Source: Mantis religiosa (lineage: Eukaryota; Arthropoda; Insecta; Mantodea; Mantidae). Taken from it: a DNA stretch of 64,000 nucleotides. Of this stretch, positions 9,845 through 20,911 are shown piece by piece. Every line of letters begins with the position of its first letter. The first letter of the stretch is position 1. The position numbers were made by a program, and so were the translations under genes. Below the pieces are notes generated by a model. It saw only the letters and a list, made by a program, of their open reading frames with translations. It did no database searches and was not told the DNA's origin. The stretch spans positions 108,134,627 to 108,198,626 of the forward strand of contig CM060958.1 in the NCBI GenBank assembly GCA_030765055.1, read 5' to 3'.

Positions 9845-10065
9845 TTTAACTCAGATTCACGGCCTTCTTGTATGAGGCGATTGTTGCATTCTCCAAGAAA
9901 CCAAAGATGGTATTACTGGCATTTGAAAACTTTTTGAGCACTGAACGAAATAATGTTCTATGTTAACAAAGATGTGAGCTTCTAAACAGGCCCACTTAAG
10001 CTATTTATCTGAAAGGGGAAAAAACGCCTTTTTAATTCAGAAGTCCTCAAAACATGTATTTTTTT
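9845..10065. repeat. Unclassified interspersed repeat R1, copy 1
   Basis: This stretch aligns with 20538-20750 in the same orientation. Shared words include 'ttcacgg.cttcttg', 'gcattctccaagaaaccaaag' (here) against 'acattccgcaagaaaccaaag' (there), 'ggcattac', 'aaaactttt' and 'aggcccac'. The similarity spans about 200 bp with many substitutions, so both copies are old. There is no coding potential and no TIR. Confidence 0.6.
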
Positions 10066-10135
10066 CTGAATGAATATTTAGAAAATTCAACCCAATGCAA
10101 ATAATATATTGGTAGTGATGATACTACAGAGGGTT

Positions 10136-10141
10136 TCCTTT

Positions 10142-10213
<72 letters not shown>
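10136..10213. repeat. (TTTC)n microsatellite forming the tail of a SINE
   Basis: About 18 tandem ttct/tttc units followed by a T run directly abut the 3' end of the minus-strand SINE-A at 10214. Read on the SINE strand this is a (GAAA)n tail, so the microsatellite probably grew from the A-rich end of the retroposon. Confidence 0.9.
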
Positions 10214-10458
10214 TTTTTTTTGTAATTTACGTCCTCCAAGGTTAGGTCATATCGGACAATGAATGGAATGGGTAAAATGATGATCAAATGAGCCCAGGGT
10301 CCATAGAGCTTAGAGTGACCCAACATTCGTCTTTCAGGATAAGGGAAACCCCCGGAAAAAGCCTTATTCAGGTAACTCACCCTGACCGAGATTCGAACTG
10401 GGAACCTATTGAACACGAGGCAAACACGCTACAATCTACGCTACCGAGGCGGGCACAG
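10214..10458 (-). mobile_element. SINE family A, near full-length copy
   Basis: On the minus strand: 'cgcctcggtagcgtagat' head, a B box in 'ggttcgaatctcgg' form, 'gtgagttacctgaataagg', a degenerate 'ggggtttcccttatcctgaa', 'atggaccctgggctcattt' and the 3' end 'gatatgacctaaccttgg' into 'aggacgtaaattac', then the GAAA tail. The head to 3' hallmark is about 245 bp. Confidence 0.88.
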
Positions 10459-11390
10459 AGGTATTGTTCTACAAAGTTGTACGAAATTTATTCAGAATTA
10501 TTGACTTTGCAGAATATTTGCAGACAATTGAGATATACGCTTAATTAGCCTTGCAAATATTCTAAGATGTGTATACTTAAACGAAAATCATCAGAAATAT
10601 TTTGAGAAAATATAAAATATGATCTAAAGTGAAAATTATAATTTTTCAATTTTCTAAAATATTTCTGAGATGGTAGGTTTAAATATCATTTTTGGTGTTT
10701 AATGCATGCTTAGTTTTTGTGTAATTCTTTTTTCAGACACCTCACACTTTTTTGTTCAAATTATATTTTCGTTTTGGATTCAGTGTCCCAAGCATACATT
10801 TCTGATTAAATGGTGATAAGGAGGAAAATATGATTTCCTGTTATCTACTAGGTATAAATATATGTTATAGAAAATAACAATGTAAGCTTTGAAACAAAAA
10901 ATGCTATATTTCTGGAAGGTATTTTACCAATGTCACTGGCTCATGGGACATTATTAAGATCATATTTCATAAAATAATAATTTGCTCATTAAAAGAGCAG
11001 AGAGAAACAAAAATACGTACCCACCCTTAATTCTGGAGGTTTACAGTAAACAATTCAATTCTTTTCCTGATTTCCAACAGAGGTTTTTGTCCCTGAAGCT
11101 TAACAAACGAGTGGTTTGAATGTCAAGAAGCAATGAAGCAACGGAAAAAACAAAGGAAAGACGGTGATTCCCCCTGTCTGTCGTTTGTTGAGGGTGCTCG
11201 TTCTCTAATGAGAAAAGGCGAGGGATTGCGTGATCCCTCGGGGATATCGGACCCCATTCGTTTGCGGAAGTTCCGAGCACTCTCCTGAGATTGCATTTGT
11301 TTTAACGAGGCCTAAGGGCAGAACATGCGAAATTGCCAAGTTTGGGATTAGTTATATTAAACCTACTGTGCGAAGTCTAACGTCAACTGT
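10459..11390. other. Unannotated spacer
   Basis: AT-rich, no gene recognised. The block 11160-11290 is more GC-rich and contains a short open frame without motifs. Confidence 0.3.
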
Positions 11391-11394
11391 TTTA

Positions 11395-12430
11395 CCCAAA
11401 TTCTTACAACCTACCTAACACTCAGAAATACGTTTTTATAGATGCAACAGCGATCGTGGAAACCAGAGCAGTGTATGCAGTGGAGGTATGGGGCATATAA
11501 GAGATAGGTACACAATTAGACCAGATTTGCGGATTGTTTTATAAAGAACTATCAGGGCTGCCAAAATCTGCAAGAGAAGTTGCATTACTAGATTTAGGAA
11601 ATATAAAAACGAGGGGGATAATAATAGAGAGAATAATGAAATTCTGTTATAAGTGTATTAAAGGGCAGAAAGGGGAATTATTGAATCTGTGTATGAAGTA
11701 ACAGAAAAGCATTAAGAACACAAATTTTTGGTGGTCGGAATTGGAATGAATGGTATCGAAGATAGGCATGGGAGACTTATGGAGAGCAGAGGAGTCAGAT
11801 CATAACGGTTTTTGGAAGGAAGTGAGAAACAGTACAAGACATAGATAGACAGGAGATATGGGAAAGTATAGAAGAAAAGAAATCTTTGAAATTTTATAAG
11901 CAATTAAAGACAGAATGAGGTAGGGAAAATACATAGATCAATGTGACAAAACTGGAAGAGAAGGCATAACACGGATGAGATTAGGAATAATATATCTTAA
12001 AGCGTTGAGAAGTAATGAGGTAGGGATATGTGACTTTTGTGGAGATGAAGAGAGCACTGTTCATTATGTGATAGAATGTAAGGAGTTAACAAATTGCAGG
12101 AGAAAAATATGGTATAAGAAATGGGACAGTGAGGGCAAAGAGGTAGTGGCACTACGCATGTTAACGGGGATGGGTGAAAAGAAAAATAGATGTACAGGAG
12201 AATTCTTATATAGGTTAAGAGAAAAGTGGATTAGGGTAAAGGAAGCGAAGGTCAAGAAGAAATGACACCAAGTTGCTCAGGAAAACCAAAGGCTTATAGC
12301 CAGGGGACCTGAGTCAGCGAGTAAATCTTGGGTCAGCAGCTTCATGTAGTTTTACAGGATGTATAATAATGAGTGTTCAATGTTAAAGTCATTGTAGTGA
12401 AACTGTAATGGAAACTGCACAAATAAATAT
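11395..12430 (+). pseudogene. Non-LTR retrotransposon (LINE) 3' part, decayed
   Basis: Fragments in several frames match the region after the reverse transcriptase domain. Around 11450-11500 they read VYAVEVWGI. Then come CGLFYKELSGLPKSAREVAL and LDLGNIKTRGIIIERIMKF. Near 11920 comes GKYIDQCDKTGREG, and 11975-12265 carries a clean frame with CDFCGDEESTVHYVIEC, a C-x2-C-x8-H-x4-C knuckle typical of the C-terminus of several LINE clades. The same order occurs in the LINE at 46820-48010, so both are one family. Frameshifts and stops are frequent. The 3' untranslated part seems to end near 12430, next to a SINE. Confidence 0.75.
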
Positions 12431-12534
12431 CAAATATAGATGCAACGTCGTTTAAAACTTTTTCTCAAATGTGCTGTAAGAGCAGAAGATAGTTGAAGAT
12501 CATTAGATTCTATAGTCATGAGGTAAAGAGGCAG

Positions 12535-12772
12535 TAATCTGATTTTTGGTATTAATGTACTCCAAAGTGAAGTCATATCGGACATGAATGAAACGAAGCT
12601 CAAATGAGCCTGAGGTCCATAGAGCTTAGATCTACCTGACATTCTTCTTTTAGAATAGGGGAAAACTTCGGAATAAATAAACTTATCCAGATAATTCATT
12701 GTGAACGTGATTATAACTTTGGACCTCTGGGATGTGAGACAGAAAAGCTACCACCTGCGCTACAGAGAGGGC
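12535..12772 (-). mobile_element. SINE family A, diverged copy
   Basis: The minus strand shows the 3' hallmark 'gatatgacttcactttgg', 'ctctatggacctcaggctca', and 'gtagcgcaggtggtagc' as the tRNA-like head (12756-12772). It is more diverged than the copies at 10214 and 50003, with several substitutions in the conserved ggggttttccc core. Confidence 0.82.
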
Positions 12773-12774
12773 CG

Positions 12775-13365
12775 TAATCCCATGCCGCTATATGCTGGAT
12801 GTGGTAGCAGCCCTATTTCTTGCAACTGCAACTCCCGAATTTTGTTCATTGCTCTTTGAGCTGCATATAGCCTTTCTGTTTATAATAACTAATACAGAGT
12901 ACTAGTTGTAAGTCCACCAACGCAAAGTGAGTATCTGAAAGGAATGTGCCCCCTTACAAAGTGGGACAAGGACAGTGAATGTGTGTGACAGGAACGCATG
13001 CTACACGAGGAGCAGACATGTGTCCTATTCACTCTGTACACTAAAACCGAGAAGATTCCATCACAAAAGTAGAAGACGTCAGAATATTTTTGAATGGTCT
13101 GTAATTGAACTGACATGGGGTGTCATAAATCTATCCAGGAAGGGTGTGAGAAACTTCTCTAAACCCCCTGCGTCTCATATCCCGGATACTTTCTCTCCTG
13201 TAGTATTGTACCTCTGACTCAAAACTTAGCTCGCTTTTGTTGTTCGGAATAAAGATCTGCATCAATTTTACATCGATTTGCAACAAATTACCAGCGAAAA
13301 ACACCTTCATAATTCCTTCAGACTCATGTGATTATAAAATAGGTTTAACCACATAATAATTATAA
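12775..13365. other. Unannotated spacer
   Basis: No gene or repeat recognised. Short open frames are motif-free. Confidence 0.3.
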
Positions 13366-13369
13366 CATT

Positions 13370-13530
13370 TTTAGGCTGACAGTTTCGAGCCACCATTTCG
13401 AGATGGCAGGGTTGCGGTAATGCACCCATTTCTGATCATATGTGACAGTTCTCTAGACAAATCTACCATCCCAAGGATTGCTGATAAGCTGATGACAAAT
13501 GTCCCCTCTATGCTGAGGTTGATGAGGTGT
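13370..13530 (-). pseudogene. mariner transposase relic around the first catalytic Asp
   Basis: The minus strand contains VTYDQKWVHYRNPAISKWWL, which matches the mariner segment around the first catalytic Asp ('T.DEKW.HY.NP.....W'). The Asp is kept and the following Glu is Gln. A stop lies a few residues upstream. Neither TIRs nor the rest of the transposase were found, so this is a short remnant of a further mariner family. Confidence 0.6.
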
Positions 13531-13534
13531 GGTA

Positions 13535-16020
13535 CAAATTAACAGTTTAAAAACTATGTTTTAAGTGTCTTAATGTGGCACTAAGTTCTTCTGACAACTT
13601 CCAGTGTCCTCTATAGACTTTCTTTCAAAACCCTGCGGGTATCCTCAACTAACTTTTGCGAGCGGTATAGATGTCCGAAAAATAAACACGTGTTGTCGCT
13701 TGTGCCGAAAACTGGCGCCAAAGAGTATAATGATCCCTACTATTACATTATCGTTGGCCAGCGCTCAATGCTGCTACTTTGTTTTCTTGCCGTAACGCCG
13801 CATTTTGACCGAGATGGCGCTCATAGTACTTCCCATTCTTGTCGCGTCCAGACATTATATGTGTCGTGTTTATCTTCCACCATCAAACAAAGCAATCAAT
13901 ATATCTAAAAACGTTCTTTTATTCTTGTGTTGTCTGTGTCAGAGTGGAGCTGTTGACTGGTGATATATTGCAACGTAATAAAAAAATGTCTAAAAATGTT
14001 CGCTGAAATTCGATGAAGCATGAACAAAGCAGTTTCCCTCAATTAAACGAGGAAGTCATGAAGCGTTCTGTGAAATGTGCTAATCACTCCCCTTGATTAT
14101 TTACAGAAGTTATTACACTCTTTCAGTTATCTCAAATGTTTCAATTGGTTACTCTTGAAGGAAGCAGAAATATATTTCCAGTCTGTAACGTTGTTCCGTG
14201 CCGTTCCAAGCAGTGAGCTATCTACCCTGAGATAAATAAAACAGAGAAAATGCGTGTACAACGCAGAATTTCTGAGCGTATCATAACCAGACCACTTCCA
14301 GGTCCGCCTGGTCACGAAGTCGCGTTCCTCCAGGCAGTTGCTCGACCGAATCTCACCACACACCTACGTGCCTGTCTAGCTCGAAAACTTGGGTTCAATG
14401 TGTTATTACTAACGCTATTTGATGAGAAACCTTATATTACCTGCATAATCTCTAGCCTAGCTAATTACTGATATTAAATCTACTACAGCGTGAGGCATAA
14501 TGGTAAAATAAATGCACACTCACATCAAATCGCTTTAAGCGAACCTGATATCTAGTATAAATCTTGCAGAAATTAAATTTGTATCCCATTATTTTAAAAA
14601 TTACTTAAAGAAGCATAAATTGAAAATATATTTTGAGGTTTACACTGTAAATATTTATATTTATGTATTTTGGGTTAAAATATGGATTAAAATGCTTTTG
14701 ATTTTGAACTTCGAGTTTTTTTGGAAATTAAATTTCAAAATGTTCTATACGATACAGTTTCAGTTAAAATTTGTCATGTCGATTTACGAAATTCAGAATT
14801 AAATCTTTATATAAGATTTTATTTACGAACGGTTTTTGAATTATCAATTTTAAAGTTATTAAAACTAGACATATCAAATTAGAGAGCTTAAAAACTATTT
14901 TATTATGAATCACGTTAAGTGTGTTATAATTTAAAAAATGACAAAATATTGTTGTAAAAGTACCATAGGTATATGGAGAATTTGTCATATAATAAAATTC
15001 AGGTTCTAAAGTTAAGATAATTCGGAAACTAAAACAGAAATCCCACTGAGATTAATATATAATTAATTTTTGTATAAAATTCAATCCAAAATAAATTGTA
15101 AATTAAATTTTCTGAAAACAAACCTACATACCAACTTTTCTAATTGCGTATTTCAACCACTGTCCAAACAAAAAGAGCAATGGACACTGAATGTAAACAA
15201 ACTTAAAGTCAGATGTGATATCGTAGTGTACCTTAGGAATATTAGGATTTTTTGGGGAAATTTATGCATTAACACTATTATTATAATTATATATTTACCA
15301 CAGTGCTTGGAACGTGCCGTTCTGTTGACTCGCACCATTCAATTGATTCGTGAAATGGTTCTCTGCACCAACGCCTCACCACCATTCTCTGCATCAACGT
15401 TGAAGACCAATGTCTTCAGCTCAACTTCCAGTAGTCGAATTTTCTCGAATTACGTTCTGGAACAATATGGAATGATATCTGAGGAATAATAATTATCTGG
15501 CATCGTGGCGTTCCAAATTAGGTGATAAGAATATTTTCAAGAATAGAATTTTCAATAAATTCCCCTCAGCCGACACAACTCTTTACCTGGAACATTCTTA
15601 ACGATTTTGATTAAAACTCAACATATTTAAGATAATTTAATATACAGTTAAATTTACCTGTTGAATTTTCTGAGCAAGCTTTCTTCATTTGGAATTATCT
15701 ATGCAAATCTTATTATACAGAGAAAGTAGATCTTGTTAAAGTACACATGAAATTCTTCCCCCGAAAACCATTGTCCAAATATTCCTTGTTATTGGTTGGG
15801 ATTTTTCAATTTGTAAATTTAAATAGGAAATCGTAATTATTTATTAATCATTATTTCTGTTGTTCTTTACGAATTAGGACTACACAAAGTGCTTAGAGAC
15901 GTTTCTTGGCTCTTCTATGAATCCAAAGTTCTCCGATTCTTTAGCTGTGGACTTTCCTTCTCTCGTCTGTCCACGCTGTTACAGTCCTCTTGGTCAACTT
16001 GCCACTTATGCACCATCATT
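13535..16020. other. Unannotated AT-rich region
   Basis: About 2.5 kb without a recognisable gene or repeat. The longest open frame (15070-15489, 139 codons) looks spurious in its AT-rich first half. Its second half (from about 15295) is less biased but shows no motif on either strand. A piece of host UTR or exon cannot be excluded. Confidence 0.3.
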
Positions 16021-16443
16021 CTACAGACGTGTGCAAATTATTAGACTCATTCATGTTTTGTTAATTTGCTTCAGTTTAACATTCAAAATAATAGCTATTT
16101 ACCACCGTAACCTATTTCAATTTGTCGTAATTTTTTCCTTGCTATAATAAGAAGCATATTCAATGAAATTTCTCTCTTAGTAATAGCTGTGGGATTTTTC
16201 TTTTACTTATAGTTATATAGTGGTAGCTCTGAATTAAGAGCAGCCATTTGCTTCATGCCAGTTAATTCAACTGTTTGGTGATATTGCTTTCATTTGGTGA
16301 ATGTAGTAACTGAAGATTGTTAATGTTTGCCTTTATTGTGTTTCATGGCTAATATATCATCAGTATTTATTATTAATTGATCTCAAGCCAGGTAATATCG
16401 TGTATCTTATACTTAGCATTCACATTGATTCAAAAGTGCGGTT

Positions 16444-17575
16444 ATGGGTAGAACTGCTGACTTATCCCCAAGGAAAGTAGCTGTAACTGAGAGTCTTTTG
16501 AAGGAAACTCTTTATTCACAACGTGAAATAGCTAAGAAATTGTGTATTTCACAAAAATGTGTTAGTCGTATTAATCAAGCTTTAACATTCGGTGAGACGT
16601 TGACCTCACAAAGGGATGGAAAATGCGGGAGGAAAAGAAAGTTATCACCAAGGATGCAAAGAAAACTTGAGCAGGTGGCAAAACAAAATAGAAGAGCAAC
16701 CAGCATTGACCTCAGTAATCAACTAAAGCAGTACGGTACAGAAATATCAGCCTCAGTAGTTCACAGAAGATTGTGTAGCAGGTTTACCAGCACGCAGGCC
16801 TCGTAAAAAGGCTAAACTGACACCTGAAATAGCAAAAAAAAAAAAAAAAAATGTTTAGAATGGGCCAAAGACATGCAGAAACATCCAGTGGAATTTTGGA
16901 GAAGGGTAAATAGTATGAAAATTGTGTATAGCATAAAATTAAAATATGTACATGTAAATTTTATGTAAATGAAATAAACAGCCTAAACTTTGTTGCTCTT
17001 ATTGATAGTTTTGTTATATTATTTTTGAGCAATTTTAAAACTGTTTAATATTAATAGAGGTTTTTATTGTTTCAGGTAATTTTCTCAGATGAATCCAAGT
17101 TTGAAGTATGTGAAGGGAGCAGGCAATATATGAGAAGGACAGATAAAGAAGCATTTACCCCTTAGTGTGTCGATCAAAGATCTATGGAGCAGAAGCAGTA
17201 TAAAAGTGCATTAGAAACAAGACTGTTTCCGCAAAGTAAAGAATGGTTTCCAAATGGTGATTTTGTGTTCATGCATGACAGTGCTCCCTGCCATAGAGCA
17301 AAATCTGTAACCCAGTTCCTCAAAGAAAACAATGTAAAAGTACCACCATGGCCGGGGAATAGCCACGATTTAAATCCAATAGAGAATCTGTGGGGTACTG
17401 TTAAACAGAGACTGAAAAAATTGAAAATAACAACAGAAGTTCAGCTTATTGAGGCCTGATAAGCATTTGGCAGAGAATTGAAGAAATAAAGGAAAAGTGC
17501 TCCACCCGTGTAGAGAGCATGCCTAAACGCATCAAAATGGTAATAAAGGCTAAAGGAATGCATATAAAATACTAA
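16444..17575 (+). pseudogene. Tc1-family transposase (DD34E), broken
   Basis: The frame starts MGRTADLSPRKVAVTESLLK with the paired-type HTH (YSQREIAKKLCISQKCVSRI). It runs 120 codons to a 1-bp frameshift at about 16778; the alternative frame then continues GLPARRPRKKAKLTPEIAKK. An 18-A run (16834-16851) shifts frame again to LEWAKDMQKHPVEFWRR. After a 170-bp insert with intron features comes VIFSDESKFEVCEGSRQYMR with the first catalytic Asp. A deletion then joins to MEQKQYKSALETRLF, MHDSAPCHRAK (second Asp) and LNPIENLWGTVKQRL (Glu); exactly 34 residues separate Asp and Glu. A final frameshift near 17458 precedes the natural end, which reads MPKRIKMVIKAKGMHIKY. Confidence 0.88.
16906..17075 (+). 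other. Candidate spliceosomal intron inside the Tc1 transposase
   Basis: The 170-bp segment starts gtaaatag and ends tttttattgtttcag, giving GT...AG ends with a pyrimidine-rich 3' tract. It is AT-rich and full of stops. Removing it exactly joins ttt tgg aga agg to gta att ttc tca gat, restoring F-W-R-R-V-I-F-S-D, the normal Tc1 sequence, in phase 0 with no base left over. That exactness is what argues for an intron rather than a random insertion. No expression evidence is available. Confidence 0.7.
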
Positions 17576-17679
17576 GAGTTGAAAAAATATTTTAATATTA
17601 TTTCTGTTAAATAAATAGAAAATAAACGGTATTTGTTAAAAATTTCACCATTGAGTCTAACAATTTGCACACGTCTGTA

Positions 17680-18664
17680 AAGATGTCCGTTCTAGGATTT
17701 CGTGTTGAGTGATTCCTGTCAATTTTAAATCACTTTTTACTTCACCAATCCATTTAATAATGTCTACTTGTGCTTTACTTCTATTTTCGTAGAATTATAT
17801 ATTTTATTTTGTGAGACTGTATGAAGTTAATCGTTTAATTTGTCAAAATTTTAACCTTCATTTCCTAATATCACTATAAATGTATGTATATTTTTTATTT
17901 CGCTTTTACCTCTGTATTCTTCACCTAAAACTTGTGTACCTAATTTTACTCATAATTTTACGTTTTTATTTTTGTATATTTTTCATATCTGCTTTTCCGT
18001 TTAACATTAATGCTTTTCCTCCATAGAGGCACTATCGTTTAATTACAGTGTTATAGTGTCTTTATTGTGTATACTTAGACATGCTTTTTCATTACATATG
18101 TTTTAAGTAAGGCGATATGTTTATTCTTATTATCATTACTACTACTACTACTTCTTCTTCTTCTTCTTCTTCTTTGATACTTGAAAGACATGGCATAGCG
18201 ACCAGCACCTAAAACATTTGACTATCGCTTACCTAAAGCCTGCTGATTCTCCTCCACATTGTACCTTCAAGGAAGTATTTGATAAAACCATTTCTGCAAA
18301 TGTTTATCTCGATTAATAGAACAAGAATAGTTTGTAGAAAATTGAATACTGGCAGTCATAAGATTTTTTTCGCACCCCAAATTTTGGCTATTAAATACAT
18401 ACATGCCTAACATCTAAGTGCCATCTAAGGTTAAGTTCACAAAAATCGTTGGTCTATTCTTAAAAAAAACGGATAAAACAAACTCCAGGAATTGCAATAA
18501 AATCTGTTTAACGCTGCATCATGCACTACTTTTTAGACATTCCTAAATATTCATAGATATATTGCAGATTATATATAAATATATGGTATTGTTTTACCTT
18601 TCCCACGGTTTTTATTATTTTCGTTTATTTTACTATGTTTTCTTTGGTTTCACACATATACACG
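17680..18664. other. Unannotated spacer with an (ACT)n(CTT)n microsatellite
   Basis: AT-rich DNA with no gene. A compound trinucleotide run, about five act then eight ctt units, lies at 18136-18174. Confidence 0.4.
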
Positions 18665-18748
18665 ATACGAATAAACACCAATGCCCAAGACGGGACTTGA
18701 ACCTGCGACCCTCTACGCTCTAACGACCGTGGCTACGAGGGCCGGCCC
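18665..18748 (-). other. tRNA-like SINE head, orphan
   Basis: The minus strand reads ggccctcgtagccacggtcg, then ttagagcg, then a B box in caggttcaagtcccgtc. A-box-like and B-box sequences are about 35-40 bp apart as in tRNAs, but no cloverleaf with paired acceptor arms forms. The block is probably the head of a SINE not otherwise seen here. Confidence 0.5.
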
Positions 18749-19199
18749 GTTCGTGATATTCATCAGGTTGCGATGTTTATTGGTCTTACGTAGCATCAGT
18801 GTTGACAACTTTAGAAATCCATAACATTCTAAATAAATGAGGCAGTAGAAATAATTAAACGACTGAAATAACGTAACAAAAACTTAATTAATAGACCACA
18901 ATTGAAACTTTCAAATTCAGAAGTTGTTCAGTCAATGTTTTTGAAAAATCCTGTTAAACACGTGATAACCACTCTTAATACCAGTGCTGTAAAATATTTG
19001 CGGATATGTTAGATCGAACATATTATGAATCTGGCATATTGAATGGGCTAAAAGTTGTCAGCCTTTCCAGTTAGATGTTGTTAAGTCAAATAGCTGCCGC
19101 ATTAGCCGTTTGGTGGTGCAATTAGACTGTGCCAGCCAAGCTCTTTGATATCAGCTGTTGATACATTTTATACTAGACATTTACTCATTAGACATTTTT

Positions 19200-20056
19200 A
19201 GACATTCCTCAAGTGCACTTTCAGAAAGTTTATCTGTACTTCCCAATACCAGGGCACTCTTTCATGTCTATTGACAGAATTTTTGGCAATATTGAGAAGA
19301 AGAAACCATCAATGGATAAAGTCTTAGTCCCTTCCACATGGGAAAACTGATCAAAGATTCACTCCACAAGAAACCCATTGATGTTGCCCATGTTAAATGT
19401 CCACTGACCGATAACGAGTAAGGCCACGCCGTGGCTCAGTGGTTAGACCGCTTGGCTCTCAACAAGGCGGCCCGGGTTCGATCCCAGGTGGCCGCAAAGT
19501 GAGATTTGTGGTGGACAACACGGCGTTGGGGCGGGTTTTCTCCGAGACCTCCGGTTTCCCCCGCCATCTCATTCCACCGGTGCTCCATCTTCATCTCATG
19601 CATCATCAGTATCACCGCCTGCGGTGCCGTATGTAGGAAAAGCGGGCGTTAAACACTACACAGAACAGAACAGATAACGAGTAACACGATGACACTGCAG
19701 TTGAAGCTTTTTACTTCAAAAAATGCCATCGACTTTTCCTTGTAAGAGGTGTTCCTTAATTTACTTTAATCCGGGGTGTATATTTCGAAAGAAGATGTAT
19801 ACCAGAAGTTCGTCACACAATGTCTTCCTCACTTTATCGTCCCCAGTCTCTTTTGAGAAGAGTAGTGAGGTTGCAAACCTTACACAACGCATGCGATAGT
19901 GCGAGAAACACATCAGATAGGCTTCGGAAGATTAAGAAGGCAAAAAATTACGATGTTCGTTCACTACTGGAACATGTCACTCTGCCAGAAGGTGCATTTT
20001 ATGACACAATGACATATGGAAGTGATGTAGAAGATGATGTAGTAGAGATGCAGTGA
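19200..20056 (+). pseudogene. Transposon-like ORF (DUF7869-type C-terminus), split by a SINE
   Basis: Around 19235-19330 the plus strand reads FPIPGHSFMSIDRIFGNIEK, then KPSMDKVLVPSTWEN, resembling the 'GHSF...DR.FG.IEK' block of a large insect family of transposon-associated proteins usually annotated DUF7869. After about 100 bp more coding-like DNA, a SINE interrupts. Coding-like sequence resumes with AVEAFYFKKC and, in 19820-20056, a 78-codon frame with KIKKAKNYDVRSLLEHVTLP, then EGAFYDTM, and an acidic end. That matches how such proteins finish. Frames differ between the pieces. The family name is from memory and only moderately secure. Confidence 0.5.
19422..19672 (+). mobile_element. 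SINE family F with perfect 12-bp target duplication
   Basis: The head aggccacgccgtggctcagt, then ggttagaccg (A-box-like tggctcagtgg), is followed by a B box in ccgggttcgatcccagg, a GC-rich body ('acaacacggcgttggggcgg', 'cctccggtttcccccgccat') and an (acaga)n-type tail. The duplication gataacgagtaa flanks the element at 19410-19421 and 19673-19684. A second copy lies inverted at 26408-26625. The element is 251 bp and splits the transposon-like ORF described at 19200-20056, so it is younger than that ORF. Confidence 0.93.
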
Positions 20057-20537
20057 TGATTTGATGACAATGTTGTATGTCAATCCATGAAGTGCATACT
20101 GGATTAGTCCATAGTAGAGATGCATTAATGAAAATAACGTAATAGTTTATCCCTGGCTACATATTATAATATTTTATAATGGAAAAACTCTAACATTAAG
20201 AATCAGAAGCTGTTAAGTCAAGTGACTTAACAACTTTACATCCATTTTAAATTAAAAGTTGTTAAGACCTAATAATAAAATATTCTGTCACACATGCTAT
20301 ATATGTCAAACCGTAAGAAACATTTTGATACAGGTTTTTTACCTCCAAACGGAGCCATCACATAACATTCTTTCATTATTATTACTATTTTTGTATTTAA
20401 AATTACTTTTAAAATCTTTGAGCAGCTCTCCTGCACAATTTTGAAACATCGACTTAGCAAGTTCTGCTTCTGACAACTTCTATTTCTTCCAAACTTTCTC
20501 ATCTTTTGAGAAAACTCAAATGGTTTATACAAGTATT
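20057..20537. other. Spacer containing a perfect palindrome
   Basis: The sequence tgttaagtca ag tgacttaaca (20211-20232) is a 10-bp perfect inverted repeat. The word gttgttaag recurs near 19075, 20230 and 20255. These may be terminal or subterminal sequences of the transposon whose ORF ends at 20056, but no matching distant end was established. Confidence 0.35.
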
Positions 20538-20750
20538 ATTCAATTCCTATTCACGGGCTTCTTGAATGAACGATTGTCACATTCCGCAAGAAACCAAAGT
20601 TGGCATTACCTGCGTGTTAAAAACTTTTAAGCGAAAGTATTTTCTATTTTTAACAAGGTCATAAACAACTAAAAGGCCCACATTTTCTATCAACTATCTA
20701 AAAAACAAACATTATTTTATCAACAAGCCTTCTAAAATTGGGAAAATTCA
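20538..20750. repeat. Unclassified interspersed repeat R1, copy 2
   Basis: Partner of 9845-10065 (same orientation), sharing 'ttcacgggcttcttgaa', 'cattccgcaagaaaccaaag' and 'aaaaggcccac'. It lies 480 bp downstream of the transposon-like ORF. No such ORF is near the other copy. Confidence 0.6.
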
Positions 20751-20837
20751 CACTGTATGTGTATATTAGCAACGATTATTCACCCAAACTCTTGCGACTC
20801 AGAAGATAAGTCGCTCAAGAGACAGTGGGTGTATTTG

Positions 20838-20911
20838 TGTGTGTGTGAGTGTGCGTGCGTGTGTGTGTGTGTGTGTGTGTATGTGTGTGTGTGTCTGTGT
20901 GTGTCTGTGTT
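20838..20911. repeat. (TG)n microsatellite
   Basis: An imperfect dinucleotide run of tgtg with scattered c and a interruptions. It creates Cys/Val and Thr/His repeat frames that are not genes. Confidence 0.95.

Larger units (their letters stand above)
16024..17677 (+). mobile_element. Tc1-like transposon, full length (1654 bp)
   Basis: TIRs start cagacgtgtgcaaatta at both ends (16024 onward; complement ending 17677) and are flanked by TA (16022-16023 and 17678-17679). The element contains a single transposase gene on the plus strand with an HTH pair and a D-D34E catalytic core. The size is typical for Tc1. Frameshifts and an internal deletion make it non-autonomous now. Confidence 0.93.

Noticed and set aside
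10087..10416. A 109-codon minus frame with a Lys/Glu/Arg repeat
   Set aside because: It is the (TTTC)n tail plus the SINE-A body.
15070..15489. 139-codon open frame as a possible host gene
   Set aside because: First half is AT-driven, no motif in either half, and no splice or promoter context could be defended.
18665..18748. Possible tRNA gene on the minus strand
   Set aside because: A and B boxes are present, but the acceptor and anticodon arms do not pair convincingly; treated as a SINE head.
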